From: Cognatundibacterium griseum
GTDB taxonomy: Bacteria > Pseudomonadota > Gammaproteobacteria > Burkholderiales > Burkholderiaceae_D
Direction of reading: 5' to 3'
Assembly (NCBI RefSeq): GCF_014284195.1
Contig: NZ_JACOGC010000001.1
Location: forward strand, 930,001-994,000
DNA length: 64,000 nt
The stretch's first letter is position 1; every line of letters starts with the position of its first letter. This document shows, one piece after another, positions 63,890-64,000 of this stretch. Position numbers and translations under genes: made by a program. The notes below the pieces were generated by a model. It was not told the origin of the DNA. It made no database searches and saw nothing but the letters and a program-made list of their open reading frames with translations.

Positions 63890-64000
63890 AGCAAAAAGTA
63901 ATAGGGATGAACGTCAAAAGAGGTCTGCTGGCCGGGTGAATGAATCTCTTACCCTGTCCAGACATGACGTCGATAAGGCGGTTGATATGTGGCCTTGCCG

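Noticed and set aside
1-64000. CRISPR arrays, tRNA or rRNA genes, insertion sequences, prophage
   Set aside because: No regularly spaced repeats, cloverleaf-like genes, transposases or phage proteins were recognised by reading; a tRNA or repeat search program could still find something small.

Overview
The window reads as chromosome of a betaproteobacterium of the order Burkholderiales, most likely family Oxalobacteraceae. This is inference from gene order and families: recA-recX-DUF2889-sucCD followed by type IV pilin genes, miaB-phoH-ybeY-corC-lnt, purC-purE-purK, and a glucokinase fused to an RpiR regulator. No rRNA or tRNA genes, insertion sequences, phage genes or CRISPR arrays were seen.

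Layout. 1-6754 (minus strand): a two-component system followed by a czcCBA-type heavy-metal efflux operon, whose pump gene runs off the left edge. 6962-8228 (minus): two small enzymes. 8453-12993: SOS-controlled recA, recX, a DUF2889 gene and sucCD. 13342-19527: a type IV pilus locus with a PP2C phosphatase, an FHA protein, three tandem pilin genes (sigma-54 promoters before the first and third), a TfpX/TfpZ accessory protein containing a run of nine G, and a PglL-type O-oligosaccharyltransferase. 19550-21667: moaC and the divergent periplasmic protease gene bepA.

21724-29039: a tightly packed, visibly AT-richer block. It encodes a 99-residue protein, a TPR-GT41 (SPINDLY/OGT-like) glycosyltransferase, a DegT-type sugar aminotransferase, a WbqC protein, two paralogous beta-propeller proteins, a GNAT acetyltransferase and a SAM methyltransferase. 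Neighbouring genes overlap or nearly touch. This is the best candidate for an undescribed system: a cytoplasmic protein or glycan modification pathway beside the pilus locus.

29076-48600: mostly housekeeping. It holds YheT hydrolase and small partners, azlCD, lower glycolysis (pgk, pyk, fba), purC/E/K, a threonylcarbamoyl-AMP synthase, SemiSWEET, a flavin reductase, and miaB-phoH-ybeY-[KirBac channel]-corC-lnt. A 30-bp perfect palindrome lies between purE and purK, and another lies in the start of corC.

49551-62932: a maltodextrin-type utilisation locus. TonB receptor, flavin-dependent halogenase, CPA2 antiporter and SLC45-like MFS transporter are followed by a lipoprotein GH13 amylase, a GH31 alpha-glucosidase, and glucokinase-RpiR. 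Oligosaccharides would cross the outer membrane through the receptor, be cut to glucose in the periplasm, enter through the MFS transporter and be phosphorylated. The glucokinase-RpiR gene carries a one-base frameshift that separates the SIS sensor domain. A conserved protein of unknown function closes the window.
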